From: Halobacillus sp. A1
GTDB taxonomy: Bacteria > Bacillota > Bacilli > Bacillales > Halobacillaceae
DNA: 64,000 nt
Assembly: GCF_024189295.1 (NCBI RefSeq)
Contig: NZ_JAIZEN010000005.1
Location: forward strand, 1-64,000
Reading direction: 5' to 3'
Shown: piece by piece, positions 35,554-46,189 of the stretch
How positions within the stretch are numbered: position 1 is the stretch's first letter
Layout: the number at the start of each line of letters is the position of its first letter
The notes under the pieces: model-generated
Told to the model about the DNA's origin: nothing
Databases searched by the model: none
Seen by the model: only the letters and a program-made list of their open reading frames with translations
Made by a program: the position numbers and the translations under genes

Positions 35554-37686
35554 ATGAAAAGCTCAAATACACATAAGGGTGCCGCGATCCTGATTTTGCT
35601 TTTTTCGGCATTCTTCCTCATCATCACTGGACGGTTCCTATATATTCAGTCCACTGCTGAAATTGAGGGTGTGAATTTGAATGAATGGGCGGAAAAAGCC
35701 AGAACTAGTTCCTATTCTTTAGACGCGGATAGAGGGAACATTTATGACAAGAATGGAATGCTCTTAGCGTATGACCGCCCTACATACAAGGTGTATGCGG
35801 TGGTGGACCCGGAATTTTCTCAATCTGAAGAGGAGCCAGCACATGTGACGAGTCCGGATGAAACGGCGTCTGCGCTGGCTCCTTTGTTAGATATGGAGAC
35901 ATCGGAAATCGAAACTCAAATAAACGACGCTCAAGAAGACGGAAGGTTCCAGGTCGAATTTGGCAGTAAGGGAGCAAATCTTTCAAAAGATCAAATGGAA
36001 GAGATTGAGGAACTTGATTTGCCAGGGATCGATTTCGAGGAACAATCCAAACGCTACTATCCAAACGGTACATTCGCTTCTCACATTATCGGCTTCGCTC
36101 GTAATGATGATGGGCTTATTACGGGAGTGACCGGTGTTGAGAAACAGATGGAAGATTACTTGCAAGAGCAAAAGGGTGAAATCTCTTATGAAAGAGATAA
36201 ATATGGCTCTAAATTATTGAACCCTAATGAAGTACTGACGGAACCTGATAATGGAGATAATGTCCATCTTTCTATTGACCAGAAGATACAGACATTTTTA
36301 GAAGATGCTATGGCAACAGTCGATGAGGAATATGAACCGGAAAAGATCATGGCAGCGGTTATGAATCCTAAGACAGGAGAAGTCGTAGCTTTGGGGAACA
36401 GGCCAAGTTATAACCCTAACGATCTAGGCGAAGTGGATAATTGGTATAACGACATTATTGCTGATTCTTTTGAACCTGGGTCTACTATGAAAATGTTCAC
36501 ATGGGCTTCGGCCATAGAAGATGGAGTATATAATGGGAAGGATACGTTTGAATCCGGTTCATATGAAGTTTCTGGGAGTACCATAAGGGATCACAACCGG
36601 GAAGGATGGGGAGAAATCACGTATGATGAGGGGTTCGAAAGGTCATCTAACGTGGCGGCTTCCAAACTTGGTTACGAACTGCTTGGCCCTGAAAAATTCA
36701 GAGAGTACCTTTCAGAATTTAATCTCGATGAAAAGTCAGGAATAGATCTTCCTGGAGAGGGTCAAGGCAAGATCCTTTATGATTATCCCATTGAAAAAGT
36801 GACAACTGCGTTTGGTCAAGGTTCAACAAATACTCCATTGCAGCTTATGACAGCGGCCACTGCAATAGCAAATGATGGTAAAATGATGAGACCTTACACG
36901 TTGTCAAAAGTCACTTCCAGCGAAAACGGGGAAGTCATAAGTGAGAAAGAGCCGGAAGTTATTGGAGAACCAATTTCAGAGGATACGGCAATTAAAATGC
37001 GTGAATTATTGGGACGAGTCGTTTCAGGAGAAAATGGAACGGGCTCACCTTTTGAACTAAAAGATTATTCTCTTGGGGGAAAAACTGGAACAGCACAAAT
37101 ACCGAAAGAAGGAGGAGGTTACCTTACTGGAAAGGACAACCACATTTTCTCTTTCCTCGGCATGGCTCCAGTGGAAGACCCGGAGTTGCTCATGTATGTT
37201 GCGGTAAAGCAGCCGAATCTTGATGTGACTGAAACAGGATCAGAACCTTCTTCTTTTATCGTTAAATCGGTAATGGAAAACAGCCTTCACTATTTGGATA
37301 TTGATCCTGATCAGGAGAAAGAACCTGAAGTAAAAGAAAAAGAAGTAAAAGATTACGTTGGAAAATCTACAGAAAAGGCTGAAAAAGACTTGAAGAAAGA
37401 TTTCAAAAACGTAACTGTAGTAGGAGCAGGGAGTGAAGTGACGGCTACTTTACCCGAAGCAGGCACAAACGTTATGACAGAGCAGAGGATGATTCTGGTT
37501 ACAGATGAACCTGTGATGCCTGATATCCAGGGTTGGTCTCTGCGTGATGTACAGGAACTGGCTGAACATTTTAATCTTGAACTAGAAACCATGGGAGATG
37601 GTTATGTGAGTAACCAGAACATGGAAGAAGGTACTGCGCTAAGAGAAGGCGGCTACCTGGTAGTGGAACTTACTAAGCCAGAGTGA
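35554..37686 (+). CDS. pbpB: Septal transpeptidase PBP2B
   Basis: A 710-residue class B penicillin-binding protein. Membrane anchor about 11-29, pedestal domain to about 240, then transpeptidase with S310TMK, S364SN and K510TG. Two PASTA repeats fill the last 120 residues (DYVGKSTEKAEKDLKK..., PDIQGWSLRDVQELAEH...). It cross-links septal peptidoglycan made by FtsW. The extracellular part is strongly acidic. The gene lies 21 bases after ftsL, as in B. subtilis. Confidence 0.95.
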   Translation: MKSSNTHKGAAILILLFSAFFLIITGRFLYIQSTAEIEGVNLNEWAEKARTSSYSLDADRGNIYDKNGMLLAYDRPTYKVYAVVDPEFSQSEEEPAHVTSPDETASALAPLLDMETSEIETQINDAQEDGRFQVEFGSKGANLSKDQMEEIEELDLPGIDFEEQSKRYYPNGTFASHIIGFARNDDGLITGVTGVEKQMEDYLQEQKGEISYERDKYGSKLLNPNEVLTEPDNGDNVHLSIDQKIQTFLEDAMATVDEEYEPEKIMAAVMNPKTGEVVALGNRPSYNPNDLGEVDNWYNDIIADSFEPGSTMKMFTWASAIEDGVYNGKDTFESGSYEVSGSTIRDHNREGWGEITYDEGFERSSNVAASKLGYELLGPEKFREYLSEFNLDEKSGIDLPGEGQGKILYDYPIEKVTTAFGQGSTNTPLQLMTAATAIANDGKMMRPYTLSKVTSSENGEVISEKEPEVIGEPISEDTAIKMRELLGRVVSGENGTGSPFELKDYSLGGKTGTAQIPKEGGGYLTGKDNHIFSFLGMAPVEDPELLMYVAVKQPNLDVTETGSEPSSFIVKSVMENSLHYLDIDPDQEKEPEVKEKEVKDYVGKSTEKAEKDLKKDFKNVTVVGAGSEVTATLPEAGTNVMTEQRMILVTDEPVMPDIQGWSLRDVQELAEHFNLELETMGDGYVSNQNMEEGTALREGGYLVVELTKPE

Positions 37687-37769
37687 TCAAAACCAACAGT
37701 GTTCTAATCGTTTTCCGATTGCATATAGTGATACAAGCTTACTCTATCGACTTTAAAGGAGTTATGGAT

Positions 37770-39695
37770 ATGAGAAGGGTATCGCAAGTAATCGTAAGAA
37801 AGCGGTTAGTCGCTGTTTTTTTTGTGGGGTTAATTATCTTTACTGTAATCATTGGCCGTCTAGGCTATGTTCAATTCGTGTTAAGTGACTTCCTAGTGGA
37901 CAAGGCTGAACAATCCTGGGGGAGGGATATAACATTTGAGCCGGAACGAGGGAAAATTCTAGATACGAATGGAGAAGTTTTAGTTGGAAATCAATCGGCA
38001 CCAACTGTTATGGTCGTCCCAAGACAAATAAAAGAGCCCGAAAAAACAGCAAAACAGCTTTCTGACATTTTGGAGATGAGTGTAGATAAAGCATTCTCAC
38101 ACCTTACAAAGCAAGTATCAATTGAAAAAATCCATCCTGAAGGACGAAAGATTTCGGACGAGCAAGCGAATGCTATTCAGATGCTCGATATGCCAGGGGT
38201 TTACGTAGCAGAAGATTCATTGAGATATTACCCGAACGGTTCTTTTCTTTCTCATGTACTTGGTTTCAGCGGAATTGATAATCAGGGACTCCTTGGACTT
38301 GAATCGGTGTATGACGAGCAACTAAAAGGAGAGCAGGGGGCACTGTCTTTTTTTTCTGATGCAAAAGGGAAGAGGATGCCTGATATAGCAGATACTTATA
38401 CCCCTCCTGTTGATGGGAAAGACCTTCAGCTTACGATTGATTATAACGTTCAATCGATCGTGGAAAGGGAATTGGATATGGCGGAAGCTAAATATAAACC
38501 TGATGGAGCAGTAGCTATTGCAGTCGATCCGAAAACGGGACAGGTAAAAGCGATGGCATCAAGGCCGAATTTCCATCCTGGAAATTATCAGGAAGTGGAT
38601 GCATCCACTTATAATCGGAATTTGCCTGTTTGGAGCACGTACGAGCCAGGATCCACTTTCAAAATTATTACGTTAGCCGCTGCTTTAGAGGAGGGGCTGG
38701 TGAATTTGGAAGATGAACATTTCCATGACTCGGGTTCAGTTAAAGTTGGAGGGGCAACACTCAGATGTTGGAAAAGGGGCGGCCATGGTGATCAAACTTT
38801 TCTAGAAGTCGTGCAAAACTCTTGTAACCCAGGTTTCGTCCAATTAGGTGAACGATTAGGTAAAGAAAAATTATTTGAATACATTGATCGTTTTGGATTT
38901 GGTGAAAAAACAGGGATTGACTTAGAAGGCGAAGGCAGCGGGATTTTATTCAGACCTGAACAAGTTGGACCAGTAGAACAAGCGACAACTGCATTTGGAC
39001 AGGGCGTTTCAGTCACGCCGATTCAACAAGTTATGGCAGTAGCTGCTGCTGTGAACGGGGGTTATTACTATGAACCTTATGTACAGGAAGCATGGCTGGA
39101 CCCTGTGGACGGTGAAGTATTAGAAAAGAAAGAGCCGAATTTAATTAAGAGAGTGATATCAGAACAGACTTCAAAGGAAGTAAGTAAGGCTTTGGAAAGT
39201 GTGGTAGCGAAAGGTACAGGTCGCGGCGCTTACGTGGAAGGGTATCGTGTGGGTGGAAAAACAGGAACAGCACAGAAAGTGGGCAAAGACGGAAAGTATA
39301 TGACGGATAATCATATTGTATCTTTCATCGGGTTTGCCCCTGCAGATGACCCGGAATTGGTCGTTTACTTAGCGATTGACAATCCAAAAGGGACTGTGCA
39401 ATTTGGCGGGGTAGTAGCAGCTCCCATTGTTGGTTCAATCATGGAAGATAGTCTCCGTTCACTCGGTGTAAAACCTCGTAAAGACGGATTAGATAAAGAA
39501 TATTCCTGGCCTGAAGAACCACTTGTAGAAGTGCCGGACGTCACAGGGATGGAGAAAAAAGATATCAATAAGCTAATGACGACATTAAAAGTAGAAGTAA
39601 GTGGAAAAGGAGAATCTGTTGTCGCTCAAGCTCCTAAAGCAGGAGTGAAAGTGCCTAGTGGATCAACCATCCGTATTTATTTAAATGATGATTGA
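37770..39695 (+). CDS. spoVD: Sporulation PBP SpoVD
   Basis: A 642-residue class B PBP making spore cortex with SpoVE. One membrane helix (about 14-34), active-site S295TFK, S351CN and K497TG, and a single PASTA repeat at the C-terminus. The ATG at 37770 lies 8 bases after AAAGGAG; an ATG two codons earlier is too close. The 83-base gap after pbpB contains GATACAAG (37730-37737), a poor sigma-E -10 candidate, which would fit sporulation-specific expression. Confidence 0.92.
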   Translation: MRRVSQVIVRKRLVAVFFVGLIIFTVIIGRLGYVQFVLSDFLVDKAEQSWGRDITFEPERGKILDTNGEVLVGNQSAPTVMVVPRQIKEPEKTAKQLSDILEMSVDKAFSHLTKQVSIEKIHPEGRKISDEQANAIQMLDMPGVYVAEDSLRYYPNGSFLSHVLGFSGIDNQGLLGLESVYDEQLKGEQGALSFFSDAKGKRMPDIADTYTPPVDGKDLQLTIDYNVQSIVERELDMAEAKYKPDGAVAIAVDPKTGQVKAMASRPNFHPGNYQEVDASTYNRNLPVWSTYEPGSTFKIITLAAALEEGLVNLEDEHFHDSGSVKVGGATLRCWKRGGHGDQTFLEVVQNSCNPGFVQLGERLGKEKLFEYIDRFGFGEKTGIDLEGEGSGILFRPEQVGPVEQATTAFGQGVSVTPIQQVMAVAAAVNGGYYYEPYVQEAWLDPVDGEVLEKKEPNLIKRVISEQTSKEVSKALESVVAKGTGRGAYVEGYRVGGKTGTAQKVGKDGKYMTDNHIVSFIGFAPADDPELVVYLAIDNPKGTVQFGGVVAAPIVGSIMEDSLRSLGVKPRKDGLDKEYSWPEEPLVEVPDVTGMEKKDINKLMTTLKVEVSGKGESVVAQAPKAGVKVPSGSTIRIYLNDD

Positions 39696-39738
39696 GTTTT
39701 CTAAATTTATGTCAAAACCATACAGTGGGCTTGATTTT

Positions 39739-39747
39739 TGCTATAAT
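39739..39747 (+). promoter_or_regulatory. Extended -10 promoter of murE
   Basis: TGCTATAAT is a perfect extended -10 ending 32 bases before the murE ATG. No good -35. It would restart vegetative transcription after the sporulation gene spoVD. Confidence 0.65.
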
Positions 39748-39779
39748 AGTAAAGAATGTCGACAGTTAGGATGGTATGT

Positions 39780-41255
39780 ATGAAATTAAATAAACTATTA
39801 GAACTAATTCCTTTTTACAAAACAAATCAACATGTGGATGATATAGAAATCACCGGTGTGTCCATGGATTCTAGATCTGTGGGTCTGGGTGAAGCTTTTG
39901 TATGTATCATAGGCAGTGAATCTGATGGACACGACTTCGTAAATTCAGCCATCGATCAAGGGGCAGCATTGATTATTGCTGAGAAAGAATTGGCCATTGA
40001 TTTTCCTGTAATAACTGTTAATGATACGACGAAAGCATTAGCTATGATTTCTTCGACTTTTTACAATTATCCAACCGAGAAAATCCATACCATAGGCGTG
40101 ACAGGTACAAATGGTAAAACGACAATTACTTATTTACTTGATGAAATTTTCACTCTTGAACAGCACATAACCGCAACAATAGGAACGATTCAAATGAATA
40201 TCGCAGGAAGGTCATATCCTGTGAAAAACACAACACCTGATGCTCTTTCGCTTCAGCAAAGTTTTCAGCAAATGGTGGAATATGGAGTGGATACAGCCAT
40301 AATGGAAGTGTCATCCCATGCATTGGATCAAGGCCGTGTTTATGGCTGTGATTTTGATGTGGCCGTTTTCACCAATTTGACCCAGGATCATTTGGATTAT
40401 CATGAAAGCATGGGCGACTATCTTCGTGCTAAGTCCCTATTGTTTGCCCAACTAGGAAATGGGTATAATTTGAAACGGGAGAAGTTTGCTATCATCAATG
40501 GTGATTCACCGGTAGCTGGGAAACTCATCCGTGCCACCTCCCAACCCGTTTTGACTTATGGTATAAATAAGCCGGCTGATATCATGGCAAGAGAGATCAG
40601 ACTTCACGAGAAAGGGAGTTCCTTTGTATTGAGCACCCCTAAAGGTGAGGTTACCATCGAAAGTCCTTTAATGGGATTGTTCAGTGTATATAATATGATG
40701 GCTTCCGCAGGCGCTGCTCTAGTTTCAGGAATAGATCTGTCCGTTATCCAAAAATCTTTCGAACATACGAAAGGGGTGCGTGGAAGATTTGAACCTGTAT
40801 TAGAAGGGCAGCCATTTGGAGTGGTCGTCGATTACGCGCACACACCTGACTCACTAGAGAATGTGCTGAAAACTATGAGCGAATTTTGTAAAGGTGAAAT
40901 CCGGGTAGTGGTTGGATGCGGAGGCGATAGAGATCGCAAGAAACGACCACTGATGGCCGATGTAGCTATGAAATACGCTGACCAATCAATTTTTACATCT
41001 GATAACCCAAGAACAGAGGACCCGACTGTAATTTTAAATGATATGACTGCCCACTTGAATGGCAACTTCGTAATAGAAGAAGACCGCAAATCAGCGATCG
41101 ACCTTGCGATTTCCAATTCTGAAGAAGGAGATATGGTTCTCATTGCAGGCAAAGGACATGAAACTTATCAGGAAATTAATGGCGTGCGTTATGAGTTTGA
41201 TGATTGTGAGGTAGCGAGAAATATCTTATCGAAGGTTAAGGGGAGTCGCACGTAA
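39780..41255 (+). CDS. murE: UDP-MurNAc-tripeptide synthetase MurE
   Basis: A 491-residue Mur ligase adding the third peptide residue to UDP-MurNAc-L-Ala-D-Glu. ATP loop TGTNGKTT near residue 107; EVSSHALDQGR and the C-terminal DNPRTEDP motif. DNPR is the signature of meso-diaminopimelate-adding MurE, so the wall should be the mDAP type. The ATG at 39780 follows AGGATGG. Overlaps murF by one base. Confidence 0.94.
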   Translation: MKLNKLLELIPFYKTNQHVDDIEITGVSMDSRSVGLGEAFVCIIGSESDGHDFVNSAIDQGAALIIAEKELAIDFPVITVNDTTKALAMISSTFYNYPTEKIHTIGVTGTNGKTTITYLLDEIFTLEQHITATIGTIQMNIAGRSYPVKNTTPDALSLQQSFQQMVEYGVDTAIMEVSSHALDQGRVYGCDFDVAVFTNLTQDHLDYHESMGDYLRAKSLLFAQLGNGYNLKREKFAIINGDSPVAGKLIRATSQPVLTYGINKPADIMAREIRLHEKGSSFVLSTPKGEVTIESPLMGLFSVYNMMASAGAALVSGIDLSVIQKSFEHTKGVRGRFEPVLEGQPFGVVVDYAHTPDSLENVLKTMSEFCKGEIRVVVGCGGDRDRKKRPLMADVAMKYADQSIFTSDNPRTEDPTVILNDMTAHLNGNFVIEEDRKSAIDLAISNSEEGDMVLIAGKGHETYQEINGVRYEFDDCEVARNILSKVKGSRT

Positions 41256-42610
41256 TGTTTACAATAAATGAATTAACATCAATTTTTCCATCCTATAGAG
41301 GTGCCGCTGATGACCAAATCTTAATCCGCGGTGCCATGACGGATACTCGTTTGGAAAATAAGCAAAGCTTATTTGTACCGATAGTCGGTGAAAATCACAA
41401 TGCACATAAGTTTATTAACGAAGCAATTAAAAAAGGTGCTGTTGCTGCATTGTGGCAGAAAGATCACGAATTACCCAGGGAAATTCCTACTGAGTTTCCT
41501 GTTTTTTTCGTCGAGGATACTCTCCAGGCACTTCAGGAGACATCCTCGTTTTACTTGAAAAAAGTAAATCCCACCGTTATCGGTATCACAGGTTCTAATG
41601 GAAAGACGACAACTAAAGATCTCGTTGCTTCTGTGCTTCAAGTGAAATTTCGTACTCATAAAACCGCTGGGAATTATAACAATCATATCGGTTTACCTTT
41701 AACGATATTATCTATGCCGAGTAATACAGAGGTGGCTGTCCTTGAAATGGGGATGAGTCAAGCAGGAGAAATTTCTTTATTATCTAAACTAGCAGAGCCT
41801 TCTCATGTAATTATCACGAATATTGGGGAGTCTCATATTGAATATTTAGGGTCGCGTGAGGGGATTGCTAAAGCAAAGCTGGAAATTCTTAACGGATGGC
41901 ATGATGGTACGTTCATATTTGACGGGGATGAAGATCTGCTAAAGTCTTATATTGGGACAGATCGATCTGTATCATGCGGCTTTCTAAGTCAATCTTCTGT
42001 CGTCATTAAAGTCCAGGAACTTCTAGAGGACCGAAGTCATTTCGAAGTGCTTGCTCACAATTACACGTTACCTATTGCAGGCAGGCATAATGTTAAAAAT
42101 GCTGCTTATGCCATCTCTTTAGCCCAAACACTAGGTTTGACTCCAGATGAAATACAGAGTGGGTTTGATAACATAGAGCTCTCAGGGATGAGGTTTGAAA
42201 AAGTAGATGGTATCAATGGATCTCTTCTTATCAACGATGCCTATAATGCTTCGCCTACTTCAATGAAAGCAACCATTGGAATAATCGAAGAATTGCAATC
42301 GAGATCCCATAAAATACTTGTTTTAGGTGATATGTTTGAATTGGGCGAATTTGCAGGTGAGCTTCATGAAGATGTGGCCACTGTAATTACAGATCAAATC
42401 AGCTCTGTGTATACGATCGGGGAGCATGCAAGTAGAATAGTGGAGTCTGTAAAGGTTAAACATCCAAATATAGAAAGTATTCATTTTAAAGATAAAGAAT
42501 CATTGAGTGATCACCTAAAAAAGAGATTAACTGACAATACGGTCGTCTTAATCAAAGCCTCCAGAGGGATGAAGCTTGAACAATTATTAAACGATCTTAC
42601 AGAGAAATAA
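41255..42610 (+). CDS. murF: D-Ala-D-Ala adding enzyme MurF
   Basis: A 451-residue Mur ligase joining D-Ala-D-Ala to the UDP-MurNAc-tripeptide. [14 protein letters not shown] holds the P-loop (about 107-120); NAYNASPTSMKA is the C-terminal family block. In B. subtilis murF lies outside the division cluster; here it sits between murE and mraY, the order common in proteobacteria and some other Bacillaceae. Start ATG overlaps the murE stop (TAATG). Confidence 0.94.
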   Translation: MFTINELTSIFPSYRGAADDQILIRGAMTDTRLENKQSLFVPIVGENHNAHKFINEAIKKGAVAALWQKDHELPREIPTEFPVFFVEDTLQALQETSSFYLKKVNPTVIGITGSNGKTTTKDLVASVLQVKFRTHKTAGNYNNHIGLPLTILSMPSNTEVAVLEMGMSQAGEISLLSKLAEPSHVIITNIGESHIEYLGSREGIAKAKLEILNGWHDGTFIFDGDEDLLKSYIGTDRSVSCGFLSQSSVVIKVQELLEDRSHFEVLAHNYTLPIAGRHNVKNAAYAISLAQTLGLTPDEIQSGFDNIELSGMRFEKVDGINGSLLINDAYNASPTSMKATIGIIEELQSRSHKILVLGDMFELGEFAGELHEDVATVITDQISSVYTIGEHASRIVESVKVKHPNIESIHFKDKESLSDHLKKRLTDNTVVLIKASRGMKLEQLLNDLTEK

Positions 42611-42652
42611 ACAGGCGATGACAATCATGATTGCACATAAGGAGGAATTTCA

Positions 42653-43639
42653 TTGAACGACTATATCTTGCTGCTGACTATGGCGCTATCTTTCATTCTA
42701 ACAGTCGTAATTTCGCCTATTACGATCCCTTTTCTTAGAAGGTTGAAATTTGGCCAAAGTATTCGTGAGGAAGGACCGAAATCACACCAGAAGAAATCAG
42801 GGACACCAACCATGGGCGGTGTCATGATCCTGATCGCTATCACATTGACTACGATTATTTCATCTATATGGTTTATCCCGAACCCCAGTCAAGTCCACCT
42901 GTTCATTGTTTTATTCGTACTAGTTGGATATGGACTTTTAGGTTTTTTAGATGATTACATTAAGGTAGCACTGAAAAGAAACATGGGTTTAAATTCTAAA
43001 CAGAAGATGCTCGGACAAATCATTATTGCAGTTATCGTCTATTTCATTCTGGAGCAAAATGGTTTTTCTACATACATAGAGATTCCAGGAACCTCGATGG
43101 AACTTGAACTTGGATTCGGCTATGCCCTCCTAATCCTTGTGATGCTGGTGGGCGGTTCAAATGCTGTAAACCTGACGGACGGTTTGGATGGTTTATTAGC
43201 AGGTACAGCTGCGATTGCTTTTGGAGCCTTTGGAATATTAGCTTGGATGGAGGAAGGCAATGTAGAAGTAGCCGTTTTCTCTTTAGCTGTTGTTGGTTCA
43301 TTATTAGGCTTTCTTGTTTTCAACGCACATCCGGCCAAAGTATTCATGGGTGATACTGGTTCATTGGCATTGGGCGGAGCTATAGCAATGGTAGCCATTC
43401 TGACAAAGTTGGAATTACTGCTTGTTATTATTGGAGGGGTTTTCGTCATCGAAACTCTGTCTGTCATCCTTCAAGTTGCTTCTTTTAAGACGACAGGAAA
43501 ACGCATTTTCAAAATGAGTCCGCTTCACCATCACTATGAATTGAAGGGATGGACTGAATGGAGAGTTGTCACAACCTTTTGGACGGTCGGCTTCCTATTT
43601 GCGGTTCTCGGAATTTATATAGAGGTGATGTTCGGATGA
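42653..43639 (+). CDS. mraY: Phospho-MurNAc-pentapeptide translocase MraY
   Basis: A 328-residue membrane enzyme with ten helices making lipid I from UDP-MurNAc-pentapeptide and undecaprenyl phosphate. [28 protein letters not shown] (Mg-binding Asp pair) and [10 protein letters not shown] are conserved, as is the C-terminal [13 protein letters not shown]. The start is TTG at 42653, 8 bases after AAGGAGG. Overlaps murD by 4 bases. Confidence 0.95.
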   Translation: MNDYILLLTMALSFILTVVISPITIPFLRRLKFGQSIREEGPKSHQKKSGTPTMGGVMILIAITLTTIISSIWFIPNPSQVHLFIVLFVLVGYGLLGFLDDYIKVALKRNMGLNSKQKMLGQIIIAVIVYFILEQNGFSTYIEIPGTSMELELGFGYALLILVMLVGGSNAVNLTDGLDGLLAGTAAIAFGAFGILAWMEEGNVEVAVFSLAVVGSLLGFLVFNAHPAKVFMGDTGSLALGGAIAMVAILTKLELLLVIIGGVFVIETLSVILQVASFKTTGKRIFKMSPLHHHYELKGWTEWRVVTTFWTVGFLFAVLGIYIEVMFG

Positions 43640-44985
43640 AATGTTTAGACCCCAAGACTTTCCGATATAGAAATGTCCTTGTACTAGGCCTGGCTAAAAG
43701 TGGGAAAGCAGCTGCTGAACTTTTATTAGATAGTGGTATTAAAGTTACCATAAATGATTTAAAAGCAGATGAAAATAGTATAGACATTACGAAGTTCAAA
43801 GAGCGAGGCGCTCGCGTAGTGACGGGGAGTCATCCTTTAGAACTGCTCAATGACATTGATCTGATTGTGAAAAATCCAGGGATTCCTTATGAAAACCCGA
43901 TGGTGGCTGAAGCGGAAAAACGACAGATCCCTATCGTGACGGAAATCGAGTTAGCCGGATTTCTTCATGAAGGCAATTTAATTGGAGTGACAGGGTCCAA
44001 TGGAAAAACGACCACAACAACTTTAATCCATGAGTTTTTGAAAGAGGACGAACAACCTGCTTCAATTGCAGGGAATATCGGGGAAGTCGCTTGTGAGGTG
44101 GCTCGAAGTACCGCAGATGAAGAGACAATGGTTGTAGAGCTCTCATCTTTCCAACTGTTAGGGACTGAAACGTTCAGCCCTAATGTAGCGGTATGGCTCA
44201 ATTTATTTGATGCGCATCTTGACTATCATCACACAGCTGCAAATTATCATAAAGCTAAAGCTAAAATCGCTGCAAACCAAAGTGAGAGTGATTATCTAGT
44301 TTACAATGCTGACGATAGTGCAATCTTGAACTTCCTTCCTTCGTTTGCTTCTCAGTTGGTGCCTTTTTCACTTCAAGGAAAAGTCGAGGGAGCCTGGAGT
44401 GATGAGGAGTGGGTTTATTTTAAGGACGAACCCGTCGTAAAAAGAAGTGACATTGTATTAGTGGGTGAGCATAACCTTGCGAATATATTAGCTGCCGTCG
44501 CCGCTGTGAAAGTGAGTGGAATAAAAAACGAAGCGATTGTTAAAGTCTTAACTTCGTTTGGCGGGGTGGAGCATCGTTTAGAATTTGTAACGAAAAAAAA
44601 TGGTGTCTACTTTTATAATGATTCAAAGGCTACTAATATTCTAGCGACTTCCTATGCTTTAAAAGCTTTTGACCAGCCGATCATCCTTCTTGCAGGAGGG
44701 CTTGATCGTGGCAATCAGTTTGATGAGTTGGTTGAAAAGCTCGGGAATGTTAAAGCTATGGTTCTATTCGGTGAAACAGCTGAGAAAATTAGTTTAGCCG
44801 GCACGCAGGCAGGGGTCCAGCACATTTCAACTGTGAATAACATGAAGGAAGCTGTCGAAGACGCTTATCAAATATCTACGAGTGAGGATGTTATCTTGCT
44901 GTCTCCTGCATGTGCAAGCTGGGACCAGTATCGCACGTTTGAAGAAAGAGGTCATATGTTTAAAGAGGCTGTGCATAAGCTGTAG
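43636..44985 (+). CDS. murD: UDP-MurNAc-L-Ala:D-Glu ligase MurD
   Basis: A 450-residue cytoplasmic ligase adding D-Glu to UDP-MurNAc-L-Ala. [17 protein letters not shown] is the ATP site (about 117-133); HRLEFV, NDSKATN and [11 protein letters not shown] are the C-terminal hallmarks. ATGA overlap with mraY indicates coupled translation. GAGGTGA lies 7 bases upstream. A terminator-like hairpin follows, directly before spoVE. Confidence 0.95.
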   Translation: MKCLDPKTFRYRNVLVLGLAKSGKAAAELLLDSGIKVTINDLKADENSIDITKFKERGARVVTGSHPLELLNDIDLIVKNPGIPYENPMVAEAEKRQIPIVTEIELAGFLHEGNLIGVTGSNGKTTTTTLIHEFLKEDEQPASIAGNIGEVACEVARSTADEETMVVELSSFQLLGTETFSPNVAVWLNLFDAHLDYHHTAANYHKAKAKIAANQSESDYLVYNADDSAILNFLPSFASQLVPFSLQGKVEGAWSDEEWVYFKDEPVVKRSDIVLVGEHNLANILAAVAAVKVSGIKNEAIVKVLTSFGGVEHRLEFVTKKNGVYFYNDSKATNILATSYALKAFDQPIILLAGGLDRGNQFDELVEKLGNVKAMVLFGETAEKISLAGTQAGVQHISTVNNMKEAVEDAYQISTSEDVILLSPACASWDQYRTFEERGHMFKEAVHKL

Positions 44986-45008
44986 TAGGGGCATATGTAC
45001 AAGCATTC

Positions 45009-45050
45009 AAAGCCCTGGTTTCCAATATTAATGGAAGGTAGGGCTTTTTT
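45009..45050 (+). promoter_or_regulatory. Terminator-like hairpin covering the spoVE ribosome site
   Basis: AAAGCCCT 45009-45016 pairs with AGGGCTTT 45040-45047, and inner TTCC 45020-45023 with GGAA 45033-45036. Six T residues (45045-45050) run directly into the spoVE ATG. The only ribosome-binding sequence, GGAAGG (45033-45038), lies inside the stem. It can therefore act as terminator between murD and spoVE and as an RBS mask in any transcript that contains it. Confidence 0.7.
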
Positions 45051-46151
45051 ATGCGGGCTAATGAACAAAAACCTGATATATGGTTGACTTCAGCGATTCT
45101 CAGCTTACTACTCATTGGAATCGTAATGGTGTACAGTTCATCAAGTATATGGTCAGAGTATAAATTCGATGATCCCTGGTTTTTTGCAAAACGACAAATA
45201 CTTTTTGCTGCTTTAGGTTTGATCGCTATGTTTACACTCTCGAACATTCCTTATTATGTATGGTTCAAATACGCAAAAGTGATTGTCCTCATTTGTTTAG
45301 TTTTTCTCCTTCTCGTGTTAATACCCGGTGTCGGCATGGTACGAGGAGGAGCGCAAAGCTGGATAGGTATCGGTATGTTTAGTATTCAGCCCTCTGAGTT
45401 CATGAAGTTGGGATTAATCATTTTCTTAGCTAAATTTTTTTCGCAGAGGCAGAAGAGAATGGCATCATTTCAAGAAGGTTTCCTTCCAGGACTTGCCATC
45501 ATTCTTGTTCCATTCGCGTTGATTATGCTACAACCCGATTTGGGTACAGGGGTCGTCATGGTCAGTACTTGTCTATTAATGATGTTTGTTGCAGGAGCGA
45601 GAGTTGCTCATTTCATGCTGATCGTTGCAGGGGGAATTGCGGGTATGGCGGGCCTCATTGCATCAGCTCCTTACAGAATACAAAGAATTACTGCTTTTCT
45701 CCATCCATGGGAAGATCCACTTGGAAGCGGGTTTCAGATCATCCAATCACTCTATGCTATTGGCCCGGGAGGATTGCTAGGTTTAGGATTAGGCAAAAGT
45801 ATGCAAAAGTTCTTCTACTTGCCTGAGCCACAGACTGACTTCATTTATTCTGTGCTAGCTGAAGAGCTCGGATTCATAGGCGGTACTATTGTGTTAATCC
45901 TCTTTTTTGTCATATTATGGCGGGGTGTACGAACAAGTCTGCATGCCACCGATTTGTTTGGAAGTTTACTTGCGCTAGGAATTGTAGGAATGATATCCAT
46001 CCAGGTAATGATCAATGTGAGTGTAGTGACGGGGCTTATTCCTGTAACTGGAATCACGCTTCCCCTTATAAGTTATGGGGGGTCCTCCCTGACTTTGACT
46101 TTAGGGGCTTTAGGCTTGTTGCTGAGTGTGAGCAGATATTCAAATGAATAA
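45051..46151 (+). CDS. spoVE: Sporulation SEDS glycosyltransferase SpoVE
   Basis: A 366-residue FtsW/RodA paralogue polymerising cortex peptidoglycan with SpoVD. Ten membrane segments; IPGVGMVRGGAQSWIGIG, PSEFMKLGLI, QPDLGTG, PQTDFIYSVLAEELGF and PLISYGGSS are conserved and closer to SpoVE than to the FtsW at 4.6 kb. The ATG at 45051 aligns with the B. subtilis start. murG and murB, which follow in B. subtilis, are absent. Confidence 0.93.
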   Translation: MRANEQKPDIWLTSAILSLLLIGIVMVYSSSSIWSEYKFDDPWFFAKRQILFAALGLIAMFTLSNIPYYVWFKYAKVIVLICLVFLLLVLIPGVGMVRGGAQSWIGIGMFSIQPSEFMKLGLIIFLAKFFSQRQKRMASFQEGFLPGLAIILVPFALIMLQPDLGTGVVMVSTCLLMMFVAGARVAHFMLIVAGGIAGMAGLIASAPYRIQRITAFLHPWEDPLGSGFQIIQSLYAIGPGGLLGLGLGKSMQKFFYLPEPQTDFIYSVLAEELGFIGGTIVLILFFVILWRGVRTSLHATDLFGSLLALGIVGMISIQVMINVSVVTGLIPVTGITLPLISYGGSSLTLTLGALGLLLSVSRYSNE

Positions 46152-46158
46152 GTTATTC

Positions 46159-46189
46159 AACCGTACAAACCGAGTGTGCGGTTTTTTTG
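46159..46189 (+). terminator. Terminator after spoVE
   Basis: AACCGTACA 46159-46167 pairs with TGTGCGGTT 46175-46183 (one wobble), followed by a T run. Confidence 0.8.
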
